DNA of 64,000 nt from CAYLJV01 sp964510375 (GTDB taxonomy: Archaea > Hadarchaeota > Hadarchaeia > Hadarchaeales > JAGGTB01): positions 1-64,000 of the forward strand of contig CAZEBR010000003.1 in the NCBI GenBank assembly GCA_964510375.1, written 5' to 3'. The notes beneath the pieces were generated by a model. It made no database searches. It was not told the origin of the DNA and saw nothing but the letters and a program-made list of their open reading frames with translations. This document shows, one piece after another, positions 8,599 through 17,529 of the stretch. The translations under genes and the position numbers were made by a program. How positions within the stretch are numbered: position 1 is the stretch's first letter; every line of letters starts with the position of its first letter.

Positions 8599-8729
8599 GT
8601 TTGTCAGAAACCTTCGATAAAAAGCTCGCACTTTAAAAAAGCATTGATCATTCCATTAGATACGATTTTCTAATTTCCAAATCAAATAGTAAAAGAAAGG
8701 TTGAGGACCCGATCCGTCGATAAATTCTC

Positions 8730-10061
8730 TTAAAAGTCTTCAAGATACCTCTCAAGTTCCCAGTCAGTAACGTATGCTTTGTAATCATCCCACTCGCTCA
8801 TCTTAGCCTTTATGAACTTCTCGGTTATGTGTGATCCTAGACATTCCGTCAAAACATCATCGTTTTTCAAAGTCTCTAAAGCCGCGAGAAGGTTTACTGG
8901 AAGGGTCTCTATTACGTATTTCTTTAGCTTGTCCTCTGTGAGCTCGTAAATATTCTCTCTTACCGGTTTTGGTGGCTCCAAATTCCTGTCAATCCCGTCC
9001 AAACCCGCCTTAAACATAACTGCCAAAGCCAAATATGGATTACACGAGGGATCGGGGGATCTGTATTCTAGCCTCTTTCCTTCTGCTGTTGCACTCCCGG
9101 GAACGCGAACTAGGGCGGACCGATTAACATCGCTCCACGCTATGTATATGGGAGCCTCATATCCAGGTACCAACCTCTTATAGGAATTTACCGTCGGGTT
9201 TGTAATCGCAGTGATTGCCGGAGCGTGATCTATAAGACCGGCCAGGAAGCTATATGCAGTTTCCGAGAGACCGAACTCGTCGGAATCATCGTGGAAAGCA
9301 TTCCTCCCGTTCTTGAAAAGGGACAGGTGAGTATGCATCCCAGTACCGTTTATTCCCGAAACCGGTTTCGGTATAAACGTCGCGTGCAACCCATTGAGCT
9401 CTGCGATCGTCCTGATCACGGTCCTAAAAGTAGCTATATTGTCGGCCGTGCTGACGGCGTCATCGTACTTAAAGTCAATCTCGTGTTGACCCTTTGCTAC
9501 CTCGTGGTGGCTGGCCTCTATCTCAAAGCCCATCTCCTCGAGAGTAAGTATCATGTCACGCCTGAGATCACTGGCCAAATCCTTGGGAGCGAAGTCAAAG
9601 TAACCGCCGTGGTCGTGTGGCTTTGTAGTAGCCTCGCCTTCCTCTTTTTCGAAGATAAAAAACTCCGGTTCGGGTCCAGCATTCATCTCGAAGCCAAGTT
9701 CTTCCGCCTCTTCGACAACCTGTTTCAGAACGTACCTAGGATCTCCCTTGAACGGAGTACCGTCCGTATCCCTGACGTCACAAATCATCCTGGCGGTGGC
9801 CATCGATTCCTCGTCTTGGTGTCTCCATGGAAGAATCTCAAATGTGTCCGGGTCGGGATCTAGTCTCATATCGCTCTCCTGTATCCTGACGAAACCCTCT
9901 ATAGAAGATCCGTCAAACCAAATCCCATCCTTCAGGGCCTTTTCGGCCTGTTCAACAGGTATAGCGACATTCTTCACTATCCCTAGGATGTCTGTAAACT
10001 GTAGACGGATGAACTTCACGTTTTTCTCTTCTATTTCCTCCAGCACCTCATCTATATTCAA
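8730..10061 (-). CDS. glnA: Glutamine synthetase, type I
   Basis: A 443-residue type I glutamine synthetase: glutamate + NH3 + ATP to glutamine. Key segments are FDGSSIEGF, GPEPEFFIFE (metal-binding glutamates), HHEVAKGQHEIDF, NGTGMHTHLSLF (catalytic His), NRSALVRVP and EYRSPDPSCNPYLAL. The adenylylation loop around GYEAPIYIAWS resembles the archaeal alpha type. The TTG at 10061 follows GGAGGTGA by five bases; a GTG overlapping that site would add three residues. Upstream lies a perfect GGAA-N6-TTCC site, so the gene is probably repressed by NrpR (gene at 15427) when nitrogen is plentiful. It lies downstream of the glutamate synthase operon, but the operator indicates its own promoter. Confidence 0.97.
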   Translation of the reverse strand: MNIDEVLEEIEEKNVKFIRLQFTDILGIVKNVAIPVEQAEKALKDGIWFDGSSIEGFVRIQESDMRLDPDPDTFEILPWRHQDEESMATARMICDVRDTDGTPFKGDPRYVLKQVVEEAEELGFEMNAGPEPEFFIFEKEEGEATTKPHDHGGYFDFAPKDLASDLRRDMILTLEEMGFEIEASHHEVAKGQHEIDFKYDDAVSTADNIATFRTVIRTIAELNGLHATFIPKPVSGINGTGMHTHLSLFKNGRNAFHDDSDEFGLSETAYSFLAGLIDHAPAITAITNPTVNSYKRLVPGYEAPIYIAWSDVNRSALVRVPGSATAEGKRLEYRSPDPSCNPYLALAVMFKAGLDGIDRNLEPPKPVRENIYELTEDKLKKYVIETLPVNLLAALETLKNDDVLTECLGSHITEKFIKAKMSEWDDYKAYVTDWELERYLEDF

Positions 10062-10095
10062 TTGTTTCACCTCCTGCTCTCTTTATTAGGAAATG

Positions 10096-10109
10096 GGAAA
10101 CCTTTTTCC
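10096..10109 (-). promoter_or_regulatory. NrpR-type operator in the glnA promoter
   Basis: GGAA-ACCTTT-TTCC matches exactly the GGAA-N6-TTCC operator known for methanogen NrpR. A TATA-like element (GATATTTAGA on plus, 10128-10137) lies about 25 bases away, which places the predicted transcription start inside the operator. The same core and spacing recur before the glutamate synthase operon at 15313-15326. Binding is inference from the match, the position and the neighbouring nrpR. Confidence 0.8.
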
Positions 10110-10217
10110 TATTAAACTTTCTCCTCGATATTTAGACCTAGAAGGAGCCTTTCCCAAATTAATAACCCTGACAAGGCAGATGCTATTAAAGATCTCTAAT
10201 TTGAAAAGAAATTCTCA

Positions 10218-10952
10218 TCAATAAGCGTATATTTTCCCGTAAGGTCTATGAGTTTCAGGTATCAACTTTATGAATTCTCCATTCATTATATCGTCAAAAT
10301 CCAAGCTAAAATCTTCAGCGTACTCCTCAAGATATTCTTCCAGTTCTCCCATGTCCCCTTCGGTGGGCTCCTTAATTCCGACCTCCTCTCCTAGTTTATG
10401 CTCCGATACTTCGCCTCGAATGTAAATCTCGCCGCCGTGCATACCCGTTCCCACGTAACTACCCACTATGTCCGACGGTTCGGAATCCAAGCCCAGGACG
10501 ACAAGCAATCCACCGGCCATGTACTCCCCCAGAAAATCCCGTGCCCTACCGCCGACTACCACCACGGGATACAGATCCCTGTAAGCCTTCATGTGAATCC
10601 CGGTCCTGTACCCTACGTCTCCTCTGACAAAGATCTTACCTCCTCTCATCGAGTGTCCTATAATGTCACCCGCATCCCCGTGTATAACGACCTTGCCCGA
10701 ATTCATCGTATTTCCGATTGCATCCTGCGCATTGGAATGTACCTCAATGTCCGGACCGTCCATAAATGCCGCTAAATCGTTTCCGGGAACTCCAAAAACC
10801 TCTATCTTGATATCACCATTCTTCAGCCCGGTCCCTATGTACCTCTGACCGTTTACGTTCTCCAGTGTTACCCTATCCCCTTTCTCGGAAACTTGCTTTC
10901 TAATCTTTTCGTTCAGGTCCTTGTAGTAAACTCCCTCGGCATCCACTTTCAT
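10218..10952 (-). CDS. Glutamate synthase GXGXG-domain subunit
   Basis: A 244-residue beta-helix protein corresponding to the C-terminal domain of glutamate synthase large subunit. It is built of repeated turns such as GRARDFLGEYMAGG and GVPGNDLAAFMDG, including GDAGDIIGHSMRGGKI with the G-xx-G-xx-G spacing of the GXGXG fold. It completes the split archaeal synthase with the amidotransferase (14205-15280) and FMN (12682-14202) subunits. Its start overlaps the stop of the FAD-oxidoreductase gene by four bases, and GGGAGGGA precedes the ATG, so the five genes form one operon. It is the last gene of that operon. Confidence 0.93.
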   Translation of the reverse strand: MKVDAEGVYYKDLNEKIRKQVSEKGDRVTLENVNGQRYIGTGLKNGDIKIEVFGVPGNDLAAFMDGPDIEVHSNAQDAIGNTMNSGKVVIHGDAGDIIGHSMRGGKIFVRGDVGYRTGIHMKAYRDLYPVVVVGGRARDFLGEYMAGGLLVVLGLDSEPSDIVGSYVGTGMHGGEIYIRGEVSEHKLGEEVGIKEPTEGDMGELEEYLEEYAEDFSLDFDDIMNGEFIKLIPETHRPYGKIYAY

Positions 10953-12226
10953 ATTTTCATTCCCTCCCCCGAAAGCAGGCGTTTTTTGTAATCTTCGGGC
11001 AGATGGACTAATCCGAAATCATCAAGCAATAGCCTATCTTGGAAGTCTGAGACATCTATTCCGCTCTTGATCAAACCCGTATAGATCCCGGCCCTCTCTA
11101 TGTCATTAATGAAGATTGCTCCTACCAGTTTATCGTTCTCGATTACGACCTTCTCATAAGTGAAATCTTCCTCATCGTAACGAGCGATGACCTCGTAGTC
11201 CTCACCTTCAGGATCTGTCAAGCCCACTGAAATCGTAGGAACGTCGCAAAGCTCCATCGAGTTCATGGCAAAGCTACCCTCATACTCCTTCGGTTCTCCG
11301 GCCATGCTTGAGCCGGCTATTTCTCCCTGCCGATACGCGTTAGGCCATATAGCTATCGGTCGCGTGTTCCCCGCCAACAAGTCCGGTATCTCAACCACGT
11401 CGCCAGCCGCATAAATGTCAGGAACGTTAGTCTGCATGTTCCTGTCGACTAGAATTCCTCGGTCTACCTCGATGCCTGTATTCTCTACAATATCCAAATT
11501 CGGAGCCACGCCAATGGCAAAGATAACCATGTCGCTGTCGAAGGATTTCCCGTCCTTCAACTCAACACCCATAACTCTCTCGTTCCCGAGGATTTCCTCG
11601 ACTGTATTGCCGGTTTCTACCTTACAATTCCTCTCGAGAAGCTTTCTTCTGATCAGAGCGGAGGCCTTTTCATCGAAGGTAGCACTCATTATGTTATCGG
11701 CCAGTTCGACGATCCTTATCCCCATGCCGAGTTCCAGTAAGGCCTCGGTTACTTTCAGCCCTATCAAACCACCCCCAATGACGGTAATTCTATCGGCACC
11801 GTTTTCCTCGATATATTTTTTTATTTCTCCGGCATCGCTCCATTCCGTAAACGTAAAAACACCCTCCAGATCCTTACCCCTCACATCAGGAAGTATCGGA
11901 GAGCCTCCGGTTCCAATAAGGAGCTTATCAAAATGAATTTCTTCACCGCCCTCCATAGATACGACATTTTCCTCAAATTCAAGTTCGACGGCCTCCGTTC
12001 CCAAAAGCACATCTATTTCTCTCTCTTCGTAGAAACTTTCGTCCCTGTACCACATGTCATCCTCGTCCACCTCGCAAGCGAGCAGATGCGAGATGAGGGG
12101 CCTCGAATAGGCGAATCGTGGTTCCTTGGAAACGATGGTTATATCACCCTTCCTATCTTTTTCCCGAATCGCCTCGGCGGCGGCCACAGAAGCCACGCCA
12201 TTCCCGATCATTACGTAATTCGTCAT
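10949..12226 (-). CDS. FAD/NAD(P)-dependent oxidoreductase, glutamate synthase operon
   Basis: A 425-residue pyridine nucleotide-disulfide-type flavoprotein. It has an N-terminal FAD motif (GNGVASVAAAEAI), a second Rossmann motif GGGLIGLKVTEAL near residue 155, and DIYAAGDVVEI near residue 270. It resembles the electron-input subunits of nitrite reductase and rubredoxin reductase rather than bacterial GltD. Lying between the ferredoxin gene and the GXGXG gene of the split glutamate synthase, it probably passes electrons from NAD(P)H through the ferredoxin to the FMN subunit. No redox CxxC pair is seen next to the active flavin. The direction and true donor are inferred. Confidence 0.88.
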   Translation of the reverse strand: MTNYVMIGNGVASVAAAEAIREKDRKGDITIVSKEPRFAYSRPLISHLLACEVDEDDMWYRDESFYEEREIDVLLGTEAVELEFEENVVSMEGGEEIHFDKLLIGTGGSPILPDVRGKDLEGVFTFTEWSDAGEIKKYIEENGADRITVIGGGLIGLKVTEALLELGMGIRIVELADNIMSATFDEKASALIRRKLLERNCKVETGNTVEEILGNERVMGVELKDGKSFDSDMVIFAIGVAPNLDIVENTGIEVDRGILVDRNMQTNVPDIYAAGDVVEIPDLLAGNTRPIAIWPNAYRQGEIAGSSMAGEPKEYEGSFAMNSMELCDVPTISVGLTDPEGEDYEVIARYDEEDFTYEKVVIENDKLVGAIFINDIERAGIYTGLIKSGIDVSDFQDRLLLDDFGLVHLPEDYKKRLLSGEGMKI

Positions 12227-12235
12227 CTTATAACC

Positions 12236-12670
12236 TCACCTGTATTCTAGCGCCTCATTCGGACAATTCTCCACGCATACAGGGACTTCCTCACCCGCAC
12301 ACAAATCGCACTTTGAGGCAACGCAGCTCCCCTCCGTGTCCTTCTTCACCGCACCCGTCGGGCACACCATTATACAAGTCCAACAGCCAACGCATTTGTC
12401 CTCATCCCGAACCACCGCACCAGTTTCCTCGTCGCGATGCATCGCACCTGTTATGCATCCGCTGATACACGGCGCCTCGTCGCAGTGCCTGCACTGAAAG
12501 GCAAACATTGAGGCTCCATCCTTCTCTATGTAAATACGAGAAACGGGTTTTGGCTCCTCTTTCTTGTAGGCCTTCACTATATCCTTAGATTCGGAATGCT
12601 GGGTCAGGCAGTAGACTTGGCATAGACCACAACCCATACAGACTTCCTCGTTCGCATAGACTCTCTTCAT
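12236..12670 (-). CDS. Polyferredoxin (HycB/CooF-like), glutamate synthase operon
   Basis: A 144-residue iron-sulfur protein with four cysteine clusters of the 4Fe-4S dicluster type: CMGCGLCQVYC at residues 10-20, CRHCDEAPC, CVGCWTCIMVC and CVASKCDLC, plus a late CVENCP. The arrangement matches electron-transfer subunits such as HycB, CooF and DmsB. The start is the ATG at 12670, preceded by GGAGGAAATAG; an open frame extends further upstream but overlaps the FMN subunit gene. In this operon it probably connects the flavoprotein to the FMN subunit. Twelve bases separate it from the upstream gene. Confidence 0.9.
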   Translation of the reverse strand: MKRVYANEEVCMGCGLCQVYCLTQHSESKDIVKAYKKEEPKPVSRIYIEKDGASMFAFQCRHCDEAPCISGCITGAMHRDEETGAVVRDEDKCVGCWTCIMVCPTGAVKKDTEGSCVASKCDLCAGEEVPVCVENCPNEALEYR

Positions 12671-12681
12671 CCTATTTCCTC

Positions 12682-14202
12682 CTACCAAGCTTCCCCCGCC
12701 GGTTTTATCCCGAGGGTATCCAAGTCGGTTTTTGTGAGACCGACCCCCCTCAATTGATCCCTGTTGCCCCGCAAACTCTCTATAGCGTTGACACCCATCC
12801 CACCCAATATCTCTTCGAATTCGACGGACCAAGCTCGAAGTAAGTTGACCAGTCTCCTCTTACCAATCTCGGGATTAAGTCTCTTGACGAGCTCCTCCTC
12901 CTGGGTAGCTATTCCCCAAGAACACTTCCCGGTATGGCACTGCTGGCAGACGCGGCACCCCATTGCCACGAGGGCTGCGGTTCCTATGTAAACGGCATCA
13001 GCGCCAAGAGCGATAGCCTTTATCGCGTCCGCACTGGACCTAATCCCTCCAGAAACTACAAGCGAGGCCTGATTTCTGATACCCTCTTCTCGAAGCCTCT
13101 CATCGACGACTGCGGTCGCGAGCGGACTCGGAATACCAACGTTATCCCTCGCTATCAGGGGTGCTGCGCCCGTCCCCCCGTGAATCCCATCGACCACAAC
13201 GAAGTCGGCGCCGGCACGAACTATACCGCTGGCTATTGGAGCCACATTGTGAACGGCGGCGATTTTAACTCCGACCGGTTTTTCGTATTCGGTCGCCTCC
13301 TTCAGGGCGTAAATCAGCTGCCTGAGATCCTCTATGGAGTAAATGTCGTGATGGGGCGCCGGCGATAGAGCGTCCGTCCCCTCGGGTATCATCCTGGTCT
13401 CACTTATCTCCTCGGATACTTTTTCACCGGGCAGGTGGCCCCCTATCCCGGGCTTGGCCCCCTGACCAATTTTTATCTCCACAGCTCTTCCCGCATCCAG
13501 ATAATCCTGATGGACTCCAAAACGACCCGAAGCGACCTGCACTATTGCGTTGTCGCTGTACTCGTAGAAATCCTCGTGCAATCCCCCCTCACCAGTATTG
13601 TAGAAGGTCCCCACTTCCTCGGCTGCCTTTATCAGAGACATGTGAGCGTTGTAGCTTATCGAACCGAAGGACATCGCCGCAAAAAGCACGGGGATATCCA
13701 GCTCCAGCTGTGGGGGTGTCTCCGTTTTCAGATTAATCTCGCCTGCGTCCTTTTCTATCTCCAAACCATCCGGCTTTCTACCTATGTGCGTCCGTAACTC
13801 CATCGGCTCCCTGAGAGGATCTATGGAAGGGTTCGTGACCTGAGAAGCGTTCAGGACTATATGTTCGAAGTAATCCACGTGCTCCTGATCAGAACCCATG
13901 CCGCTCAGCAGGGCACCCCCGGTTTCGGACTGCTTATAAATATTCTTTATATGTCCAGGAGACCAATGGTCGTTTTCCCTGAAATCCAAAGAATTCTCCT
14001 CTATAGTCAACGCGTCCGTCGGACAGAAAGTCGAGCACCTATGGCATCCGACGCATTTTGAATTATCCGACTTTATTTCGTCCTCTTCCTCGTCGTAAGA
14101 ATGAACGTCGAATGGGCACTGGTTCACGCAAACCTCACAACGTATGCATTTCTCATCGTCCCTCCCGACGTTAAACTCCGCGGGTAGATACGACTGTGAC
14201 AT
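12682..14202 (-). CDS. gltB: Glutamate synthase FMN-binding central subunit with N-terminal ferredoxin domain
   Basis: A 506-residue archaeal-type glutamate synthase core. The N-terminus has two 4Fe-4S motifs (CIRCEVCVNQCP and CVGCHRCSTFCP, residues 20-60). The rest is the FMN TIM-barrel: FAAMSFGSIS, YNTGEGG, KIGQGAKPGIGGHLPG, the SPAPHHDIYSIEDL ammonia-channel segment, DGIHGGTGAAPL, GADAVYIGTAAL and the 3Fe-4S site CRVCQQCHTGKC. It reductively aminates 2-oxoglutarate with ammonia delivered from glutamine. The ATG at 14202 begins two bases after the stop of the amidotransferase gene. The stand-alone ferredoxin-FMN form is typical of euryarchaea, where amidotransferase and GXGXG domains are separate subunits. 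Confidence 0.96.
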   Translation of the reverse strand: MSQSYLPAEFNVGRDDEKCIRCEVCVNQCPFDVHSYDEEEDEIKSDNSKCVGCHRCSTFCPTDALTIEENSLDFRENDHWSPGHIKNIYKQSETGGALLSGMGSDQEHVDYFEHIVLNASQVTNPSIDPLREPMELRTHIGRKPDGLEIEKDAGEINLKTETPPQLELDIPVLFAAMSFGSISYNAHMSLIKAAEEVGTFYNTGEGGLHEDFYEYSDNAIVQVASGRFGVHQDYLDAGRAVEIKIGQGAKPGIGGHLPGEKVSEEISETRMIPEGTDALSPAPHHDIYSIEDLRQLIYALKEATEYEKPVGVKIAAVHNVAPIASGIVRAGADFVVVDGIHGGTGAAPLIARDNVGIPSPLATAVVDERLREEGIRNQASLVVSGGIRSSADAIKAIALGADAVYIGTAALVAMGCRVCQQCHTGKCSWGIATQEEELVKRLNPEIGKRRLVNLLRAWSVEFEEILGGMGVNAIESLRGNRDQLRGVGLTKTDLDTLGIKPAGEAW

Positions 14203-14204
14203 CT

Positions 14205-15280
14205 TCAACTCACCCTCCCAACAACCGGCTCTCCGGCCTCCGGGGACCATACTCTGTCGGGCTCGGGACACACTTCCCGGATTCCGGATTCTTCGCTGGC
14301 AAGATAGAGCATGTCACCCTCCCTACCGGCGACCAAGGGCCTCAGCTTGATTCTGTCGTTGAGGCCTATCATCTCACCCTCCCGTCCCGCTATCACGGCA
14401 AATGGACCGTTCACCAAGGCGCTGCTGTAGGTAATCCTCAAAGCCCTGTCGAGTTGTGTCCTACCGTTCTCTTCCCCGTCGATATCGTTCCAGAACGGGG
14501 CCGCTATTATATTCGCCATCGTCCCGTAATCGAGGTCATGTTTTCGAACAAGCAGGTCGAAAAGGTACGCAATAACCTCGGAGTCCGTGGCGAGCGTGCA
14601 ATGATAACCATAAACGAGCAAAAACCTCTTGTTTATCCCGTAGGAAGAAATCTCCCCGTTATGGGCTATGGACCAATCCAAAAGGCCGAAGGGATGAGCT
14701 CCTCCCACCATCCAGAAGTATTAGTGGGGAACCTGCCGTGGGCTATCCATGTGTACGCCTCGTAGTCGTCAAGTCGATAAAAACGTCCGATATCCTCCGG
14801 AAATCCAACTCCCTTGAAAATACCCATATTTTTGCCGCTTGAAACGACGAAAGCGTCCTCTATCTCACTGTTTATCTCCATCACTGTCCTCATCACATAA
14901 TCACTCTCCACCAAATTTCCAAATTTCTCCTTCCGAGGCTCCAAAAAATACCTCCAGAGGATCGGAACTGAATCGACCGAACCCTCCGGTTCCCTGGTGG
15001 GAATCGCTCCTTCCTCCCGAACGAGATACATTTCTTTCAAGTACTCCTCCGCCGCAACTTTAGCTTCCTCGCTTTCAAGAATCAAGTGAAAAGCATAGAG
15101 TTCTTTATAATCGGGATAAATGCCGTAAGCGGAAAATCCACCGCCGAGTCCGTTCGACCGCTCCTGCAAGGTGGAGATTGACCTCATTATCTTCTCGCCG
15201 CTAAATCGCTCTCCTTCTTCACGCATCCTGCCGGCGAGGCCGCACGCACTTCTTTTCCTTTCCTTGTAAATCATGTCCAA
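14205..15280 (-). pseudogene. Glutamate synthase amidotransferase subunit, split by a one-base frameshift
   Basis: Two overlapping frames together encode a class II glutamine amidotransferase. Frame A (15280-14666) has the nucleophile Cys in SACGLAG (residue 13) and reaches IAHGRFPTNTSGWW. Frame B (14711-14205) resumes with GGAHPFGLLDWSIAHNGE and continues to the end. Homologues read WWGGAHPF across the join; adding one G to the GGG run at about 14706 restores it. The break is therefore a single-base deletion in a short G run, either an assembly error or a real mutation. Downstream genes in the operon are intact and the rest of the sequence is conserved, which favours an error. The start is TTG at 15280 after GGTGACCGAGA. 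Confidence 0.88.
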
Positions 15281-15310
15281 TCTCGGTCACCGCCGCTGCT
15301 TACACAGCAA

Positions 15311-15328
15311 TAGGAAACCTCTTTCCTA
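15311..15328 (-). promoter_or_regulatory. NrpR-type operator in the glutamate synthase promoter
   Basis: TAGGAAA-CCTC-TTTCCTA is a perfect 7-bp palindrome containing GGAA-ACCTCT-TTCC (15313-15326), the NrpR consensus. A TATA-like element (ATATTTAAAA on plus, 15344-15353) lies about 25 bases upstream, so the predicted start of transcription falls in the operator. Flanking bases (CCTATTA, then GATATTTA) also match those of the glnA site at 10096, which supports co-regulation. Confidence 0.82.
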
Positions 15329-15426
15329 TTACACTCTCTTACGATATTTAAAACTTTTCTTCAATAATTTAACAATTTGTCAAAAATTGGGAAAAAAATC
15401 TAAAATGGTAGGACAAAACGCCCACG

Positions 15427-16343
15427 CTACAGATAACTCTGAACGTTATTCAGATCGGTGATATCTATCAGACTTTCCATCGGAAGAGTCTCTATATCGA
15501 TGCCGCTCTCCTCGACCGCGACAGCCGGATTAATGCCACCGACAATAACGATGCCGACCCGATTCACGTCCACTGAGAGGCCGTAGATAGAATCGGCAGG
15601 AGAGCCTACATTCAAGACGCCGTTCAGGCCTTCTTCGCTACCCTCTTCAATAACTTCAATGGCGGAAGATCTAGCCGGGATCGGTATCTCCCTCATATTC
15701 GCGAGAACGCGGCCGGAACCCTCCTCCAATACGCCGGTAAGGGATGTCATCCTCTTGGATGCGAAGACCGCTAAAGGATCGAGCGAAGTCCCCTGATACG
15801 CTATGGCATCGACGAATCTTTGTGGTTCGTTATCCTCGACCTCAAGAACCCCTCCGAACTTGGGTGAAACGGGGATACCCTCCCCCTCCAAAAGACCATC
15901 GATGGTTATACTACAGACAGTGGCTACACCCACTTTTCCTTCGGGCACTTGAAATTTTCCGATTTCTTCACCGGGGCCCGAAACATCTACGAGCGGGCTC
16001 GGGGCCCATCCTTTTTCGATAACTCTGCTCATAATACTCAAAGCTTCCTTCCTGTCTTCCTCGTCCAACAGGGAAATATTGGTGATAATTTTTCCTTCAC
16101 CGCTCTCCAGATCGTAGGACATTTCGTAGATAAGTTCCTCTATTCTACCAATCACGAAGCCAACCCTCTCCCCTACCAAGTCGGCCCTGAGCTCGCTTTC
16201 GCCCTTTTCAGTGATAATTCTCCCTTTCAATGAACCGGGCTTCTCGGTCAACCCCTTGTCGTCGAGATGCTTTAGATGATAACGTACGGCCCTCTCGCCN
16301 NNNNNNNNNAGATTAATCTGTCTACTTTTTCCCTGCTTCTCAT
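15427..16343 (-). CDS. nrpR: NrpR, nitrogen repressor (interrupted by an assembly gap)
   Basis: The C-terminal 270 residues are a single NrpR/DUF128 effector domain, with family segments GIPVSPKFGG, YQGTSLDPLAVF, GSGRVLANMREIP, ARSSAIEVIEE and VGIVIVGGINPAVAVEESG. This domain binds 2-oxoglutarate in methanogens. Before it is a winged-helix end (GERAVRYHLKHLDDKGL). A 10-N gap at 16300-16309 removes the middle of the HTH. The N-terminus (MRSREKVDRLI) resumes beyond the gap with an ATG at 16343 after GGGGAG. Comparison with family length suggests roughly 25 residues are missing, so the gap is longer than 10 bases. The gene is directly upstream of the glt operon, whose promoter carries its operator. 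Confidence 0.93.
16300..16309. other. Assembly gap (10 N) inside nrpR
   Basis: Ten N bases. They break the helix-turn-helix region of nrpR. The reading frames on the two sides do not join at a length of exactly ten, so N count is a placeholder. Confidence 0.95.
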
Positions 16344-16530
16344 AAGTCTCCCCTAAATGTAGAACGAATAGGGATAAAAAAATTCTGTGAGGGGTGAAAA
16401 TAAATTGTAAACTTATGCCGCATGAACGAGATTTGGTCTCGTATATCGTAATACTTTTCGATTTTCAATCAATATAGCAGAGAAAAACCCGAATTGGTAC
16501 CAAAAAAATCAGGGAAAAATAGGGCAAAAA

Positions 16531-17529
16531 TTATTCCCTTTCTATAGGATGCCAACAGGCAACATAGTGCTCTCCTTCCACATGCTCTAAGGGCGGAACT
16601 TCCTCTTCACACCTGTCCGTCGCCCTCGGACATCTCGGATGAAATCTACATCCGGAAGGTGGGTCTCTTGGGCTCGCTATCTCCCCTTTAACATCAATTT
16701 CCTCTGTACCAAGTTCTTTCTTACCGGGCTCCGGAATCGTGGTGCGGAGAGCCTGAGAATAAGGGTGCATAGAGTTCTCAAATATATCCTTTATAGTCCC
16801 CTTCTCCACGATTTTACCAACGTACATGACAGCAATCCTATCAGATATGTATTTGCTCGCCGCCAGATCATGAGTTATAAATAGATAGGTCAGCCCGAAT
16901 TCTTTCTTCAAATCGTTCATTAGATCGATAACTTTTGCCTTCGAAGAAGCATCGACCATGGAAACGGGCTCGTCAGCGACGACCAACTCGGGATTGGTTA
17001 TCATGGATCGAGCTATTGACGCCCTCTGCTTTTCACCGCCGCTCAAATCATCGGGATAGCTGTCGTAAAACTTTTCTGCGGGCTTCAACCCCACATCCTC
17101 CAACATTTCAAGGGTAGTGCTCTTTCTTTCCTTCTTATCCCCGATTTCATGAATATCCAATGGGTGCTTTACCGCATCTCCTATCTTCATTCGAGGATTA
17201 AAGGACGTGAAGGGATCCTGTGGTATCATCTGAATGTATTTCCTGAATTTTCTCATCTCTTCCTTATCGAGAGAAATTAAATCCGTATCCTTAAAGCAAA
17301 TCTCCCCAGAAGTGGGCTCGATAAGCCTGAGTATGAGTTTCCCGGTAGTGGTCTTGCCACATCCACTCTCACCAACCAACGCGAGGACCTCTCCCTCCTC
17401 CAAAGATAAACTAACGTTATCGACCGCTTTGACGTACTCCTCCTTTCTCGTTATCAATTTCTCCAGAAAGCTTTCCTGCACCGGGAAATATTTCTTCAAT
17501 CCTTCAGCTTCTAGCAGTTTCAACTTCAT
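16531..17529 (-). CDS. oppF: Peptide ABC transporter ATP-binding protein, OppF-type
   Basis: A 332-residue ABC ATPase: Walker A GESGCGKTT (about residues 54-62), Q-loop MIPQDPFTSFNPR, signature LSGGEKQRAS, Walker B LVVADEPVSMVD and switch His ITHDLA. The C-terminal oligopeptide-transporter extension carries the Cys cluster GCRFHPRCPRATDRC. It powers import with OppD, OppB and OppC. The ATG overlaps the stop of oppD by four bases; a TTG two codons later is better spaced from GGAGG and may be the real start. It is the last gene of the operon. Confidence 0.92.
   Translation of the reverse strand: MKLKLLEAEGLKKYFPVQESFLEKLITRKEEYVKAVDNVSLSLEEGEVLALVGESGCGKTTTGKLILRLIEPTSGEICFKDTDLISLDKEEMRKFRKYIQMIPQDPFTSFNPRMKIGDAVKHPLDIHEIGDKKERKSTTLEMLEDVGLKPAEKFYDSYPDDLSGGEKQRASIARSMITNPELVVADEPVSMVDASSKAKVIDLMNDLKKEFGLTYLFITHDLAASKYISDRIAVMYVGKIVEKGTIKDIFENSMHPYSQALRTTIPEPGKKELGTEEIDVKGEIASPRDPPSGCRFHPRCPRATDRCEEEVPPLEHVEGEHYVACWHPIERE

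Noticed and set aside
12671..12832. Upstream extension of the ferredoxin reading frame
   Set aside because: It overlaps the C-terminal coding part of the FMN subunit; a GGAGG site points to the ATG at 12670.
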